Positions 17,774 to 26,491 of a stretch of DNA of 64,000 nucleotides are shown here, piece after piece (position 1 is the stretch's first letter; the number at the start of each line of letters is the position of its first letter). The stretch comes from Gemmatimonadota bacterium (lineage in GTDB: Bacteria > Gemmatimonadota > Gemmatimonadetes > Gemmatimonadales > GWC2-71-9), in contig JADJPD010000001.1 of assembly GCA_016713435.1 (NCBI GenBank), forward strand, positions 248,001 to 312,000, in the 5' to 3' direction. The notes below the pieces were generated by a model, which was not told the origin of the DNA, ran no database searches, and saw nothing but the letters and a program-made list of their open reading frames with translations. The translations under genes and the position numbers were made by a program.

Positions 17774-18271
17774 TCAGTGGGTCGGCGGCATCTCCCCGAA
17801 GCCGGCCTCGCCGTCCGGCCCGCCCTCCTCGTCGCCCGCCGCCACGCTCCGCATGATCCCGAACAGCTCCTCCGCCCACGCCGCCACCGCGCGGTAGGTG
17901 AGCGCGCGCTCGAGGCCCGGCGTGAAGGCCACCACGGTCAGCGTGTGGACGTGGCCCAGGTGGGCCCGCGCCTCGGCGACGCGGCGGTTGAAGACGGCGC
18001 GTTCCTCGATGTCGTTGATGCGGCCGGTGAAGGCGCGGGCCAGCTCCAGGTCGTGCTCGTCGAAGGGCGGGGCGTCGAGGGCCAGGACCTTGGGGGCCAG
18101 CTGGTCGGCGAGGAGGAGGAAGAGGTCCACGTCGCCCGGCTCGAAGGCGCGGATGGTGACCTGCGGGTAGTCGTCCGACAGCTCCACCAAGCCCGCGGCC
18201 AGGGTCACGTGGTGGGCGCGGGCCCAGTCGCGGAGGGTCTGGAGGGTGGGTTCGAGCTCGAGGAGGGGCAC
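17774..18271 (-). CDS. Conserved hypothetical protein (intact copy)
   Basis: The 165-residue cytoplasmic protein has no signal or membrane segment. A central block (AFTGRINDIEERAVFNRRVAE) and a C-terminal helix (YRAVAAWAEELFGIMRSVAA) are the parts conserved with the decayed copy at 15900-16352. No catalytic motif is recognised and the family is unknown to me. It converges on the dipeptidase gene with a 3-bp gap. Confidence 0.6.
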   Translation of the reverse strand: MPLLELEPTLQTLRDWARAHHVTLAAGLVELSDDYPQVTIRAFEPGDVDLFLLLADQLAPKVLALDAPPFDEHDLELARAFTGRINDIEERAVFNRRVAEARAHLGHVHTLTVVAFTPGLERALTYRAVAAWAEELFGIMRSVAAGDEEGGPDGEAGFGEMPPTH

Positions 18272-18416
18272 GGGCGGGCGTCCGGGATGAAGGAAGCCCC
18301 GGGGCGCGTCCGTGCGCGGGGGCCGGGGGAGAGTTAGCGCGGTTCGGGGAGGGGCGCCAGCCTTGCACGGGGTGGCCGTCGAACGACCGCGTCAGGACGG
18401 TACGGCCCGCATTGAT

Positions 18417-18446
18417 TTGATCTCCATGCCCCGCCGAGCGTACTAT
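18417..18446 (+). promoter_or_regulatory. Promoter of the coiled-coil gene
   Basis: TTGATC (18417-18422), 18-bp spacer, TACTAT (18441-18446). The gap to the ATG at 18483 leaves room for a short leader. Confidence 0.5.
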
Positions 18447-18482
18447 AGGTCGGGGGTCCCCTCAACCAGCGAGCCGGACCCG

Positions 18483-18959
18483 ATGCCCGTCACCGCCAAG
18501 CTCTCCAAGCGCTTCTACGATGCCCTGGGCGAGGACGTGGCCAACGAGCTGGTGGAGTGGTTCAACATGGTGGACGCCACGTATCGCGGGGATCTCCGCG
18601 AACTCAACGAGCTCAACTTCGCGCGCTTCGACGCGAAGGTGGAGCAGCGGTTTGCCGAGGCCCAGGCGCGGACCGATGCCCGGTTTGCGGAAGCCCAGGC
18701 ACGCACCGACGCCCGGTTCGCGGAGCTCGAGGCCCGGATGGACGTGCGGTTTGCGGAGGTGAGGACGGAGATGGACCGACGGTTCGCCGAGGTCCGGGCC
18801 GACATGGACAAGCGCTTCGCCACGGCGAAGGTCGAGACGGGGGAGGGCCTCGCCTCCCTCAGGGTGCTGGTCGAGGAGAAGCACGAGGCCATGCTGCGCT
18901 GGCTGCTGCTGTGCTGGCTCACGACCGGCGGAGGGCTTCTGCTGGTCAAGGTGCTGTAG
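18483..18959 (+). CDS. Hendecad coiled-coil protein with C-terminal membrane anchor
   Basis: After a 50-residue N-terminal region (KRFYDALGEDVANELVEWFN) come six consecutive 11-residue repeats of the form RFAEAQARTDA, RFAELEARMDV, RFAEVRTEMDR. An 11-residue period is typical of slightly right-handed coiled coils. The C-terminus is one hydrophobic helix (MLRWLLLCWLTTGGGLLLV). The shape matches the DUF1640/CCDC90-like class of anchored coiled coils, role unknown. The start at 18483 lies past the promoter at 18441; the longer frame from 18312 would begin upstream of it. Confidence 0.7.
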   Translation: MPVTAKLSKRFYDALGEDVANELVEWFNMVDATYRGDLRELNELNFARFDAKVEQRFAEAQARTDARFAEAQARTDARFAELEARMDVRFAEVRTEMDRRFAEVRADMDKRFATAKVETGEGLASLRVLVEEKHEAMLRWLLLCWLTTGGGLLLVKVL

Positions 18960-19006
18960 ATTCCGACGCAGCCTGACATGAAGCGGAGCGCGTAGCTGGT
19001 CGTGAC

Positions 19007-19040
19007 GCGAAACGCGGACCCCACGGGGCCCGCGTTTCGC
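19007..19040. terminator. Bidirectional hairpin between convergent genes
   Basis: GCGAAACGCGG (19007-19017) pairs perfectly with 19030-19040, with the inner loop also GC-rich. It separates the plus-strand coiled-coil gene (ends 18959) from the minus-strand HD gene (ends 19043). A short TTTC follows on the plus strand. Confidence 0.7.
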
Positions 19041-19042
19041 TT

Positions 19043-19621
19043 TCAGAACCTGAGCATCGGCAACGGACTCAGCGGATGCTCCCGCATCCGCGCCAGCGTG
19101 AGCCTGACGAGGCCCCGGTGGAACCCCGCCGTGGGCCACGCCGCCGTGAGCTCCCGCCAGTAGCCGCGCCGCAGGCCAAAGGTGCGGAGGCCCATGGTCA
19201 CGTCCACCCAGTCGGCCTTCCGGAACCGTTCCACGAGGCCGGTAGGGTCGCCGGTGCGGATTGGGCGGATGCGGTGGTGGTCCTGGATCATCGCGAGGAT
19301 CTCATCGGTCCATGCCGCCCGGCCGGTGGCGGTGAGCCACTCGGCCGCGAGGGCCATCGAGGGGTCCAGGTAATCGAAGGTACCGGCCGTCCAGATGCCC
19401 AGGTCGTGGAAGGCCGCGGCGATGGCGAGCTTGTCGGTGATCTCCGGGGTCACGGGGCCGAGCACCGAGGCGAGCGCGGCCACACGGTAGACGTGGTGGC
19501 GGTAGCCGCGCCAGTCGGCCCCGATCGCGGTGGCGTGCGGGGCCAGGATGGCTTCGATGAGGGGATGCTCCGCGGGCGGTGCCGTCAGGCGGGCGCCGCC
19601 GGGAGCCGGGCGCGGATCCAT
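19043..19621 (-). CDS. HD-domain metal-dependent phosphohydrolase-like protein
   Basis: The 192-residue protein has an HD-type arrangement: YRHHVYRV (first His), AAAFHDLGIW (HD pair), MIQDHHRI and a later Asp (KADWVDV). The superfamily hydrolyses phosphate esters of nucleotides; the substrate here is unknown. The ATG at 19621 overlaps the end of the upstream lipase gene by 37 bp, so the two, plus the hydrolase gene before them, form one tightly packed unit. Confidence 0.7.
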   Translation of the reverse strand: MDPRPAPGGARLTAPPAEHPLIEAILAPHATAIGADWRGYRHHVYRVAALASVLGPVTPEITDKLAIAAAFHDLGIWTAGTFDYLDPSMALAAEWLTATGRAAWTDEILAMIQDHHRIRPIRTGDPTGLVERFRKADWVDVTMGLRTFGLRRGYWRELTAAWPTAGFHRGLVRLTLARMREHPLSPLPMLRF

Positions 19622-20460
19622 GCCGCAATATCGCCCAGGACCTGCTCGCGGCCCAGGTCGTTGAGCAGGTCGTGCGCGTGGCCCTCGTACATCTTGAGCG
19701 TCTTGTCCGCTGAGCCCGCCTCCGCGTGGAACTGGCGGCTGCCCGCCGGCACCGTGACCTTGTCGCCGCTCCCGTGCAGGATGAACACCGGCAGCGTGAT
19801 CCGCGGGAAGCCCCGCTCGAGCCGCGCCGTGCCGCGGAGCATGGCGGCCACCGTGCCCGCCGGCTGCACCTCGCCCGCGATCAGCGGGTCCGCATCCATC
19901 GCGGCCACCACCGCCGGATCCCGGGAGAAGTGCCGGTTGGGGAGCTTGAGGACCTTCAGGCCGGGAGCCACCGCGCCGAGGCCCTTCACCACCGCCAGCG
20001 CCAGGGCTGGCGCCGGCACCCGGAAGGCGAAGCTCTCGCAGATGAGGCCCGCCAGCTCCGTGCCGTGGTCCAGCGCGTACAACGACGCCACCACCCCGCC
20101 GGCGCTGTGGCCGAGCAGGAAGACCGGCCGCCGCCCCTCCCGGGTCCGCACCAGGCCGAGCAGCGTGGCCACGTCCCCCTCGTACTCCTCCACCTGCCCC
20201 ACCCGGAACCGCGCCCCGCCCGACTTGCCCCGGCCCCGCAGGTCCACCGCGTACACCGCGAGGCCCTCCGCCGCGAGCCGGGGGGCCGCCCACAGGTAGT
20301 GGCCGCCGTGGGAGTTGAAGCCGTGGACGATGGCCACCACGGCGCGCGCCGTGCCGCGCGCGGGCCAGTGCCGCACCAGCAGCTCCACCCCGCCCTGCCC
20401 CCGCACCCGCTCCTCGCGTGCCGCCGCGTCCACCTGCTCCCGCATGTCGAAGGCCGTCAT
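19585..20460 (-). CDS. Alpha/beta hydrolase, monoacylglycerol-lipase-like
   Basis: Serine hydrolase of the lysophospholipase/monoglyceride lipase class. The oxyanion loop is HGFNSHGGHY, the nucleophile elbow GHSAG, the acid probably in HGSGDKVT and the base His in EGHAHDLLND. No signal peptide, so cytoplasmic. Its ATG overlaps the stop of the preceding hydrolase gene by 4 bp (ATGA) and a GGAGG ribosome site lies just upstream. Confidence 0.82.
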   Translation of the reverse strand: MTAFDMREQVDAAAREERVRGQGGVELLVRHWPARGTARAVVAIVHGFNSHGGHYLWAAPRLAAEGLAVYAVDLRGRGKSGGARFRVGQVEEYEGDVATLLGLVRTREGRRPVFLLGHSAGGVVASLYALDHGTELAGLICESFAFRVPAPALALAVVKGLGAVAPGLKVLKLPNRHFSRDPAVVAAMDADPLIAGEVQPAGTVAAMLRGTARLERGFPRITLPVFILHGSGDKVTVPAGSRQFHAEAGSADKTLKMYEGHAHDLLNDLGREQVLGDIAAWIRARLPAAPA

Positions 20461-21347
20461 GGTGCCCTCCTCCCCTGAGGCGTGGTCCGCACGAAGGCGG
20501 CGATGTACTCGGCGATGAGCTCCGGCTCCTGGTGCTGCGGCCCATGCCCGCTCTGCGACAGCACCAGGTGCTGCATGGTGGGGAGCTGCCGGCTCAGCTC
20601 GTACCAGGCCTCCACGGGGAAGCTGATGTCGTGGTCGCCCGAGATGACGAGGAGCGGCGTGTGCGTGCGGGTGAGGCGCTCGCGGAAGCGGCCGGTGTCG
20701 GGGAAGGCCTGGCCGGAGGTGTTCTCCTGCAGGAGCGGGAGGAAGACCTCCGCCGGGATCATCGGCGCGCGGTCGGTGGTGCGGGCCGCGATGCGCCGGT
20801 GCGAGCGGATTCCCGCCTCCCGGCTGGCCGCCGAGGCGGGCTCGAAGAAGAGCACCAGCTCGTCGTCGAGGTCGTTGACGGGCTTGAGGGCGCGCTCGAA
20901 GAAGATGGGCTCGATGGGATGGCCCGTGTCCCCCGGGGGCCCCGTGCCGATGAGGACGGCGTGGGTGGCGAGTTCGGGATAGTCGAGCAGGAAGACCTGC
21001 GCCGCCGTGCCGCCGAGCGACCAGCCGCCGATGATCACGGGGCCGAGCTCGAGGGCCTGCACCAGGTCGCGGGCGTCACGCGCGAGCGCGCTCCGCTCGA
21101 AGGTGGCCGGGCCGGTGGACAGGCCCAGGCCGCTGTAGTCGAAGGTGATGACGCGGAAGTGGCGCGCCAGTGCGTCGAGGAAGGCGGGGTCCCAGGTGTC
21201 GAGCACGCCGCGGAAGCGGTTGCAGAGCACCAGCGGCCGGCCCGCCCCGATGGCGCGGTACGCCAGGCGGCGGCCGCCGACCTCCACGTAGCGAGTCGGG
21301 GTGGTCTCCGCCCGCTCGGCGGCGGGCGGGGGTGCCGTGAGGGTCAT
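20457..21347 (-). CDS. Alpha/beta hydrolase
   Basis: A 296-residue alpha/beta-hydrolase-fold protein. Nucleophile motif GGWSLGG, probable acid in SGDHDISFP, base His in SQSGHGPQH; the loop usually reading HG is NRF (VLCNRFRG), an unusual oxyanion region. Substrate unknown. It is the second of three consecutive hydrolase genes on this strand and has a GGAGGA ribosome site before the ATG at 21347. Confidence 0.8.
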   Translation of the reverse strand: MTLTAPPPAAERAETTPTRYVEVGGRRLAYRAIGAGRPLVLCNRFRGVLDTWDPAFLDALARHFRVITFDYSGLGLSTGPATFERSALARDARDLVQALELGPVIIGGWSLGGTAAQVFLLDYPELATHAVLIGTGPPGDTGHPIEPIFFERALKPVNDLDDELVLFFEPASAASREAGIRSHRRIAARTTDRAPMIPAEVFLPLLQENTSGQAFPDTGRFRERLTRTHTPLLVISGDHDISFPVEAWYELSRQLPTMQHLVLSQSGHGPQHQEPELIAEYIAAFVRTTPQGRRAP

Positions 21348-21380
21348 CGGTCGGTCCTCCGGGGCGATGAGGCGGCGGGC

Positions 21381-22028
21381 CTAGGCCCGGGCGAAGGCGA
21401 GGAGGTCGGCGTTCAACTGGTCCTTGGCGGTGTCGCCCAGGCTGTGGCCGCCGGCGGGATAGACCTTGAGGGTGCCGCGCGGCAGGAAGTGCATGGTGCG
21501 CCGCGCCGCGGCCGCCCCGGGGCGGTTGAAGCCGAAGAAGGGGCCGCTGGCCACGTCGAGGAAGAACTGCGCCCGGTCGGCGAGGTACGCCTGACGGAAG
21601 CCGTCGAAGACAGCCATGGGGAGGCCGCCGGGGTTGGCGGCGGTCTGGAGCATGATGGGCGGTACCGCGCCCATGAGGACGGCCTTGGCCACGCGCTTCG
21701 TGCCGTGGCGGCCCAGGTAGCGCGCCACCTCGCCGCCGCCGGTGGAGTGGCCCACCATCATGGCGCCGGTGACCTCGAGCGCGTCGAGCAGCTGGGCCAG
21801 GTCGTCGGCGTAGGTGTCCATCTCGTTGCCGTGCCAGGGCTGGCTGGAGCGGCCGTGGCCTCGGCGGTCGTGGGCGATGCAGCGGAATCCGTGTGAGGCG
21901 AGGTGGAACATCTGCGCCTCCCACGCATCCGACGACAGCGGCCAGCCGTGGCTGAAGATGACCGCGGGCCCGCTGCCCCAGTCCTTGTAGTAGAGCTCGG
22001 TGCCGTCCTTGGTCACGAACCTGGGCAT
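21381..22028 (-). CDS. Non-heme chloroperoxidase-type alpha/beta hydrolase with internal deletion
   Basis: The N-terminal half matches cofactor-free haloperoxidase/esterases closely: SHGWPLSSDAWE, DRRGHGRSSQPW, nucleophile VGHSTGGGE. The C-terminal end also matches (LPRGTLKVYP, HSLGDTAKDQLNADLLAF). Between FFGFNRPGA and the AAARR stretch roughly 55 residues normally present are missing in frame, including the segment with the catalytic Asp (usually HGDDDQIVP). At 215 residues it is shorter than the usual 270-280. As written it should be inactive; an assembly deletion is possible. Start at 22028 follows the family N-terminus MPRFVTKDGTEL. Confidence 0.8.
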   Translation of the reverse strand: MPRFVTKDGTELYYKDWGSGPAVIFSHGWPLSSDAWEAQMFHLASHGFRCIAHDRRGHGRSSQPWHGNEMDTYADDLAQLLDALEVTGAMMVGHSTGGGEVARYLGRHGTKRVAKAVLMGAVPPIMLQTAANPGGLPMAVFDGFRQAYLADRAQFFLDVASGPFFGFNRPGAAAARRTMHFLPRGTLKVYPAGGHSLGDTAKDQLNADLLAFARA

Positions 22029-22205
22029 GGAAGCCTCGCCGATGGGGAAGCGCGCCCGGCCGGGATGTCCGACGGGCGTGGTCAACATACGAGCGGCCCG
22101 GGGGCCGGGCATCGGGGAGAGGGATGATCTTGGCCTACGCCACCTGGATTAGGCGAAAGTCAGGCAGGGCGGACCCCTGTCAGGCAGCCCGGGCGGGCGG
22201 GAGGG

Positions 22206-22877
22206 TCAGTCGAGGTGGATGATGCCGCGGCGGAGGGCCAGGGTGACGGCCTCGGTGCGGTCGGCGGCGCCGAGTTTCTCGAGGATGTGCTGGACGTGGA
22301 CCTTGACGGTGGCCTCGGTGCGGCCGATGGCCGTGGCGATGTCGCGGTTGCTGCCGCCCTTCGCCAGCTCGGCCAGCACCTCGAGCTCGCGCTCCGTGAG
22401 TTCCACCCGCGGCGTGAACTCCGCGAGGCGCTGCGCCACCTCCGGCGGCAGGACGCGCTCACCGCGGTGGACGGCGCGGATGGCGTCGACCACCTGGTTG
22501 CGGACCACGTCCTTGAGGAGGTAGCCGCGGGCGCCGGCCTTGAGGGCGCGGTGGATGTCCGCATCGCCCTCGTACGTGGTGAGCGCGATGACGCGCGCGC
22601 CGGGAAACTCCCCCACGATCCGCGCGATGGCCTCGGCACCGCCCAGGACCGGCATGCTCAGGTCCATGAGGGTGACGTCGGGCCGGTGCTCGCGATACAG
22701 CTCGAGGGCGCGGGCCCCGTCCCCCGCCTCGGCGACGAGCTGGAGGTCGGGGTGCAGGCCGAGGAGGGCGGCGAGGCCGTCGCGGAAGATCGGGTGATCG
22801 TCCACGATCATGACGCGGATGGGAGCGCCGGCGCCCCCGTCGTCGGGTGAGCGCGGCGCGGCACGCGGGAAAGGCAT
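22206..22877 (-). CDS. NarL/LuxR-family response regulator
   Basis: Receiver domain with IVDDHPIFRDGL (acidic pair), phosphorylation Asp in VTLMDLSMPV, Thr in IALTTYEGD and Lys in YLLKDV. It is followed by a LuxR-type helix-turn-helix: LTERELEVLAELAKGGSNRDIA and ATVKVHVQHILEKLG. It lies 46 bp after the sensor kinase gene on the same strand and is its clear partner. The start at 22877 leaves a 20-residue tail before the receiver; a later start is possible. Confidence 0.9.
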   Translation of the reverse strand: MPFPRAAPRSPDDGGAGAPIRVMIVDDHPIFRDGLAALLGLHPDLQLVAEAGDGARALELYREHRPDVTLMDLSMPVLGGAEAIARIVGEFPGARVIALTTYEGDADIHRALKAGARGYLLKDVVRNQVVDAIRAVHRGERVLPPEVAQRLAEFTPRVELTERELEVLAELAKGGSNRDIATAIGRTEATVKVHVQHILEKLGAADRTEAVTLALRRGIIHLD

Positions 22878-22923
22878 GGCCAAGGCTCGCTCCACGGGAC
22901 CGATGGGGCAATACGCCGTTCGG

Positions 22924-25900
22924 CTAGTCCTCCGCGCGGGGCCAGCGGAGCCGCTCGCGCCAGCCGAGGCGGTAGGGGATGGCCACGGTGATGGTGGTGC
23001 CCTGCCCGGGGCGGGTGGCGATCCCGAGGCGGGCGCCGATGCGGCTGGCGCGCTCGCGCATGCCGAGGAGGCCCCAGTGGCCGGGCCGCCGGCCGTCCTG
23101 GGCCAGGTCGAAGCCGCGGCCGTCGTCCGCGATGGTGCACTCGAGACGGCGCCAGCCGTAGGCCAGCATGACGGTGACCCGCGTGGCCGCCGCGTGCTGG
23201 CGGACGTTGGCGAGCGCCTCCTCCACGATGCGGAGCGCCTCGCTGTGGCAGGCGGGAGAGAGCGCGCGCGGGCGGCCCTGGGTGGTGACCGTGACGGCGG
23301 TCGGGCCTTCCGCCAGCGCCCGCGCCGCGGCGGCCTCCACTTCCACGGCGAGCGGGAGGGTGGCGCCGCCAGGGAGGCGCATGTCCCAGACGGCGGCGCG
23401 GGCCTGGGTGAGGGTGCCGTCGAGGAGCTGGAGCACGCGGTCCATGGCGCTGCGTTCGCCGGCCGCGAGCGGGAGGCGGGCGGCGACCGCGTGGAGCTGG
23501 AGGGAGATGCCGCCGAAGCCCTGGAGCAGCGAGTCGTGGATCTCGCGCGCCAGGCGGGTGCGCTCCTCGCGGATGGCGTCGGTGCGGGCCTGCAGCCGCG
23601 CGCGGTGCAGCGTCCACAGGGTGGCCGCCGCGGCGAGGAGCGCGGCAGCGATGAACCAGGTGCGGCGCCAGAGCGGCGCCTCCACCACGAGGGCCAGGCT
23701 GGCGCCGGCGGGGTGCCAGTCTCCCCGGCCGGCGCGGCCGGTGACGCGGAAGTGATAGGTGCCGGGCGGCAGCCCGGTGTAGGAGACGGTGCGCCGGGCG
23801 CCCACGTCGGTCCAGGTGGTGTCGTAGCCCTCGAGCTGGTGGCGGAAGCGGACGGCGGGGCCATCCGTCAGGTCCACGCCGGTGTAGCGGAGCTCCACCC
23901 GCCGGGCGCCGGGCGCGAGCACGAGCGGGTCCGTGCGGGGCACGGGTGCGCCGTCCACCCACACTTCCTCGAGGTGGATGGGAGGAGGCGAGGCATCCGC
24001 CACGGCCTGGGCGGGATCGGTGACCACGATGCCGTGGCCCATGGCCACCCACAGGCGGCCGGCGGGGTCGGTGAAGGTCCAGGGGTGGGGCCACGCGCCC
24101 GGGTCGCCGCCCGGCAGGCCGTCGAGCGCCCGGAAGGTGGTGACCGAGGCCAGCGTGGTGGCGCGGCCGTCGGCGACGGCGAGGAGCTCCGCCAGGTTCA
24201 CGCGGGTGAGGCCGCCCAGCTGGCCGAGCCAGAGGTGGCCGTGGGCGTCGGGGTTGCCGGAACCCACCCAGCGCCCCGGAAGGCCGGCCGCCAGCGACAG
24301 GAACGCCGGCCGCCCGCCTGTCACCCGCGTCAGCCCCTCGGCGGAGCCCAGCCAGAGCGTCCCCGCCGGCGCCTCGAAGAGGGTGATGGCCCGGTTGGCG
24401 CTGCCGTCCGGCAGTGGGACGGGCTCGAAGCGCTCGCCCGCGGGGTCCACGCTGCGCACGACGCCCGTCTGGGTGGCCACCCAGAGGACGCCGTCTCCCG
24501 TGCGGTGGAGGCGGTGGACGAAGTCGTCCCGGAGGCCCTCGCGGCGGGTGAGCGAGTCGCGTCGCCCGGCGCGGAGCCGGAAGAGCCCGCGCCAGGTGCC
24601 GATCCAGAGGGTCCCATCGGCATCCTCCAGCACCTCGGTGACGGGCGGCAGGCCGGCGGCGACCGGGGCCGCGGCCGCAGCGCCTGACAGATGGCGCGAG
24701 ACCGTGCCGAGCAGGTGGCCCGCCCAGACGCCGCCGCCCCGGGCAGGGGCCAGGGCGGTGACGCGGTCGTAGTTCCGCACGGGCTCCGCGGCGGTGAACC
24801 GCGCGGAGACCGAGTCCAGCCGGCCCACGAAGAGGCCGCCGGTGGGCGGCGCGAGCCAGGTGGTGCCGGACGGCTCGCCGATCATGGCGCCGGGCATGGC
24901 GGCGGGGAGGCCGTCGTGCCGGGTGAGGACCTGGAAGGGGAGGCGGCGGAAGCGGTTCAGGCCGTCGCGGGTGGCCACCCACATGTTGCCGGCGCGGTCC
25001 CGCAGGATCTCGATGACGCGGTCGTCGGAGAGGCCGTCGGCGGCGGTGAAGGACTGGAACCGCTCGCCATCGAAGAGGTAGAGGCCGGCGCCATGGGTGC
25101 CGATCCAGAGCCGGCCGTCGGGGCCTTCCTGGATGGTGGAGAGCGCGCCGAGTCCGCCGCGGTCGGGGAGCGGGATGCGACGGAAGCGGCCGGCCTTGAG
25201 GGCGATGAGCGCGGTGCGCGTGCCGAACCAGACGGTGCTGTCGGAGGTGACGTAGGCACGGTTCGGGTCGTCCACCAGGAGGCCCGGGGGGAAGGCCAGC
25301 GGCAGGAGGGAGTCGCCGTGCACGCGATAGACGGCGCGGTCCCCGGCGGCGATCCAGATGTCACCCGAGGGGTCCACCGCGAGGCTGCTGCCGGAATAGC
25401 TGGTGATGGCGCCGTGCACCTCGTGCAGGCGGCCACCCGGCGGGATCCGGATGACGCGGCCGCTCCGGGTCACGCCCCAGATGGTGCCGCCGGGGTCCAC
25501 GAGGGCGGCGTTGACCTGGTCAATTGTCAGGGAGGTGTCGAGCGCCGCCGGGCGCATGACGCCGCCCTGGTAGGCGAAGAGCCCCACGTCGCTCCCGATC
25601 CAGAGCACCCCGGCGTGGTCCTCGAGCAGCGGCACGGTCTGCAGGCGGGGGCGGCCCCGGAGCGCGGGGGCGTTGCTGCCATCGAATACCGCGAAGCGCA
25701 CGCCGTCGAAGCGGGTGACGCCGGACTCGGAGGAGAGCCAGAGGTAGCCGTCGCGGGTCTCCACCAGGTTGGAGGTGAAGGCCAGGCGCACGCCGTCCTC
25801 CAGCCGCCACACATCCAGCTGGTAGCGGCCGAAGGCCGTGACCAGGTCCTGCCCGGCCAGTCCCCGCGGACCGAGCAGGGCGGCCAGGCAAAGCACGACC

Positions 25901-25938
25901 CATGGGCCGGGGCGCGGCCTTGTGAGGAAGGCGGGCAT
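22924..25938 (-). CDS. Propeller-type sensor histidine kinase
   Basis: This 1,004-residue membrane kinase starts with a signal peptide (about 1-30), then about 660 residues of two-component-regulator propeller blades (repeats such as GYLWLSSESGVTRFDG and RLWIGTHGAGLYLFDG). A Y_Y_Y-type beta domain ends near TYHFRVTG, and one transmembrane helix follows (about 760-780). The kinase part has the HisKA_3 site LAREIHDSLLQG (His near 800) and a HATPase_c with ADDGRGFD and GLLGMRERA. Periplasmic propellers of this class often sense oligosaccharides; the ligand here is unknown. It precedes and should phosphorylate the response regulator. Confidence 0.92.
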   Translation of the reverse strand: MPAFLTRPRPGPWVVLCLAALLGPRGLAGQDLVTAFGRYQLDVWRLEDGVRLAFTSNLVETRDGYLWLSSESGVTRFDGVRFAVFDGSNAPALRGRPRLQTVPLLEDHAGVLWIGSDVGLFAYQGGVMRPAALDTSLTIDQVNAALVDPGGTIWGVTRSGRVIRIPPGGRLHEVHGAITSYSGSSLAVDPSGDIWIAAGDRAVYRVHGDSLLPLAFPPGLLVDDPNRAYVTSDSTVWFGTRTALIALKAGRFRRIPLPDRGGLGALSTIQEGPDGRLWIGTHGAGLYLFDGERFQSFTAADGLSDDRVIEILRDRAGNMWVATRDGLNRFRRLPFQVLTRHDGLPAAMPGAMIGEPSGTTWLAPPTGGLFVGRLDSVSARFTAAEPVRNYDRVTALAPARGGGVWAGHLLGTVSRHLSGAAAAAPVAAGLPPVTEVLEDADGTLWIGTWRGLFRLRAGRRDSLTRREGLRDDFVHRLHRTGDGVLWVATQTGVVRSVDPAGERFEPVPLPDGSANRAITLFEAPAGTLWLGSAEGLTRVTGGRPAFLSLAAGLPGRWVGSGNPDAHGHLWLGQLGGLTRVNLAELLAVADGRATTLASVTTFRALDGLPGGDPGAWPHPWTFTDPAGRLWVAMGHGIVVTDPAQAVADASPPPIHLEEVWVDGAPVPRTDPLVLAPGARRVELRYTGVDLTDGPAVRFRHQLEGYDTTWTDVGARRTVSYTGLPPGTYHFRVTGRAGRGDWHPAGASLALVVEAPLWRRTWFIAAALLAAAATLWTLHRARLQARTDAIREERTRLAREIHDSLLQGFGGISLQLHAVAARLPLAAGERSAMDRVLQLLDGTLTQARAAVWDMRLPGGATLPLAVEVEAAAARALAEGPTAVTVTTQGRPRALSPACHSEALRIVEEALANVRQHAAATRVTVMLAYGWRRLECTIADDGRGFDLAQDGRRPGHWGLLGMRERASRIGARLGIATRPGQGTTITVAIPYRLGWRERLRWPRAED

Positions 25939-26013
25939 GTGGAGGGAAAGTGCCGCACGAGGGGAGAGCCGACAAGGGCGCTCGGAATAGCGCCCGACGG
26001 CGACCAGCGGGGT

Positions 26014-26044
26014 GCCGGGCGGTCCCCGCAGCGGACCGCCCGGC
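26014..26044 (-). terminator. Hairpin after the VOC-protein gene
   Basis: Perfect 12-bp stem GCCGGGCGGTCC (26014-26025) with 26033-26044 and a 7-nt loop, directly downstream of the gene ending at 26053. No T-tract. Confidence 0.6.
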
Positions 26045-26052
26045 GCAAAGCC

Positions 26053-26421
26053 TCACGCCATGGAATGCAGCCCGAACATGTTGCCGTCCGGGTCCACCGC
26101 CAGCGCCACCCACCCAAACTCCCCCACCGAGAACTTGGGCCGGAAGATCTTCCCGCCGGCCGGCTCCACCCGCGCGGCCTGCACCGCGCAGTCCTCGCAG
26201 GCAAAGTAGATCAGGGTGCTGTTCCCGCCCGAGGGGACGCCGTCCATCTTCACCAGCGTGCCGCTGATGCCGTAGGTGTTGTAGTCGGCGGGGAAGGCCC
26301 ACATCTCGAGGCCGTCGGCGCGCAGCAGCGTGAATTCGGCGCCGAGCACCTTGCCGTAGAAGGTCTTGGCGCGCGCCATGTCCTGCACGTAGATCTCGAA
26401 CCAGCTTACCGGGTTGGGCAT
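26053..26421 (-). CDS. VOC-family (glyoxalase-like) protein
   Basis: The 122-residue single VOC module has the usual order: FEIYVQDMARAKTFYGKVLG at the N-terminus and AVDPDGNMFGLHS at the C-terminus. Metal-ligand positions are only partly clear. These proteins range from dioxygenases to resistance and binding proteins; no substrate can be named. Start at 26421 has a GGAG ribosome site. Confidence 0.82.
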   Translation of the reverse strand: MPNPVSWFEIYVQDMARAKTFYGKVLGAEFTLLRADGLEMWAFPADYNTYGISGTLVKMDGVPSGGNSTLIYFACEDCAVQAARVEPAGGKIFRPKFSVGEFGWVALAVDPDGNMFGLHSMA

Positions 26422-26491
26422 CAGGGGGCTCCGTTGGATTGAGGGGTCGCGGTGATCCCGCCTCCACGATAGGCGGGCCGGGCGCGCCCGG

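Noticed and set aside
22808..24982. 724-codon frame opposite and out of phase with the sensor kinase
   Set aside because: Arg/Pro/His-rich composition typical of a shadow frame; the kinase frame has clear domains.
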